Shown here: one piece after another, positions 5,526 through 5,818 of the stretch
How the letters are laid out: every line of letters begins with the position of its first letter
How positions within the stretch are numbered: the stretch's first letter is position 1
Made by a program: the position numbers and the translations under genes
Notes under the pieces: model-generated
What the model was told of the DNA's origin: nothing
Seen by the model: the letters and a program-made list of their open reading frames with translations, nothing else
The model's database searches: none
Assembly (NCBI GenBank): GCA_043721775.1
Contig: JAYSQA010000022.1
Location: forward strand, 1-5,818
DNA from: Stagnihabitans sp043721775
GTDB taxonomy: Bacteria; Pseudomonadota; Alphaproteobacteria; Rhodobacterales; Rhodobacteraceae
Length of the DNA stretch: 5,818 nucleotides
Direction: 5' to 3'

Positions 5526-5818
5526 TGACCTGCCCCCCGGTCGTCCCTCGTTCATAACGAGAGTCTGACTTGTTGATAATCGTCGGTTTCGGGTTGGGCA
5601 AGCGCGCCGGGTGCGTTGCCGTCAGATTGCTCAAGCGCCCGGCGCGCTTCTGCCGGGGTTTGGTTTCCCAGCGAGGAATGCGGCCTGACGTTGTTATAGT
5701 CATAGCGCCAGATGGCCAGCTTTTGGCGGGCATCCGCGAGACTGTCGAAGATCTCTTCATTCAGGCACTCATCACGAAGGCTGCCGTTGAAGCTTTCAAT
5801 CAAGCCGTTCTGCTGCGG
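5526..5818 (-). mobile_element. IS3-family element (IS407-like), one end, partial
   Basis: The element's end is placed at TGACCTGCCCCCC (5526-5538), a C-run terminal repeat of the kind seen in IS407-group elements, lying just past the transposase stop. The element continues beyond the window edge. If its target duplication is 3-4 bp it would be GGG or TGGG at 5522-5525, but this cannot be checked without the other end. Confidence 0.7.
5552..5818 (-). CDS. IS3-family transposase OrfB, C-terminal part
   Basis: The frame enters at the window edge and gives 88 residues to the TGA at 5552-5554. It begins PQQNGLIESFNGSLRDECLNE, containing the final Glu of the DDE triad (in LIESFN) within the rve integrase core. 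WRYDYNNVRPHSSLGNQTPAE follows, the standard C-terminal block of IS3-family OrfB. The protein would normally be made by -1 frameshifting from OrfA, which is outside the window. The visible part is intact. The tail after TPAEARRA is longer than in many members. Confidence 0.92.
   Translation of the reverse strand, partial: PQQNGLIESFNGSLRDECLNEEIFDSLADARQKLAIWRYDYNNVRPHSSLGNQTPAEARRALEQSDGNAPGALAQPETDDYQQVRLSL

Noticed and set aside
1..5818. Composite transposon formed by the two flanking insertion sequences
   Set aside because: The left element is IS5-like and the right one IS3-family, so they cannot act as paired ends; the shared TCAGACTCT (100-108 and, reversed, 5560-5568) falls inside transposase coding sequence on the right.

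Overview
The window looks like accessory or decaying DNA from a GC-rich alphaproteobacterium. The grounds are inferred: GC-rich codon use, an IS1031-like IS5 end, an IS3-family (IS407-like) element, a PRC-barrel gene beside a lipoprotein dehydrogenase, and promoter-like sequences matching the alphaproteobacterial general-stress sigma factor EcfG. The genus cannot be named from the sequence.

Layout. Bases 1-107 are the tail of an IS5-type element (last 25 transposase codons plus a terminal repeat). It cuts into a glycoside hydrolase gene on the minus strand (about 108-501), which also has an in-frame TAA. Bases 502-1652 hold no gene I can recognise, only a short 15-bp tandem repeat. From 1653 to 2672 (minus) lies an intact HSL-family alpha/beta hydrolase. 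It is divergent from a small exported protein with YTxD-type secreted repeats (3057-3440, plus). Their shared 384-bp intergenic region carries an exact 21-bp duplication, a 7-bp inverted repeat and two candidate EcfG promoters pointing outward. After a hairpin terminator (3458-3492) there is another perfect GGAAC-N16-CGTT promoter with no evident gene behind it. A lipoprotein of the sorbosone/PQQ-type sugar dehydrogenase family (3734-5062, minus) follows, preceded by about 4.5 copies of a 19-20-bp tandem repeat. Upstream of that is a PRC-barrel gene (5227-5522, minus) that is frameshifted by one base and has an IS3 element inserted 3 bp before its start codon. That IS3 element runs off the window edge.

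How the genes fit together. The likely theme is a general-stress or envelope-stress island: hydrolase, small secreted repeat protein, lipoprotein dehydrogenase and PRC-barrel protein. At least the first two appear to be under EcfG-type promoters. The island is being eroded by insertion sequences at both ends. The most interesting items are the cluster of EcfG-like promoters, including one orphan that may make a small RNA, and the two independently damaged genes next to the IS elements.
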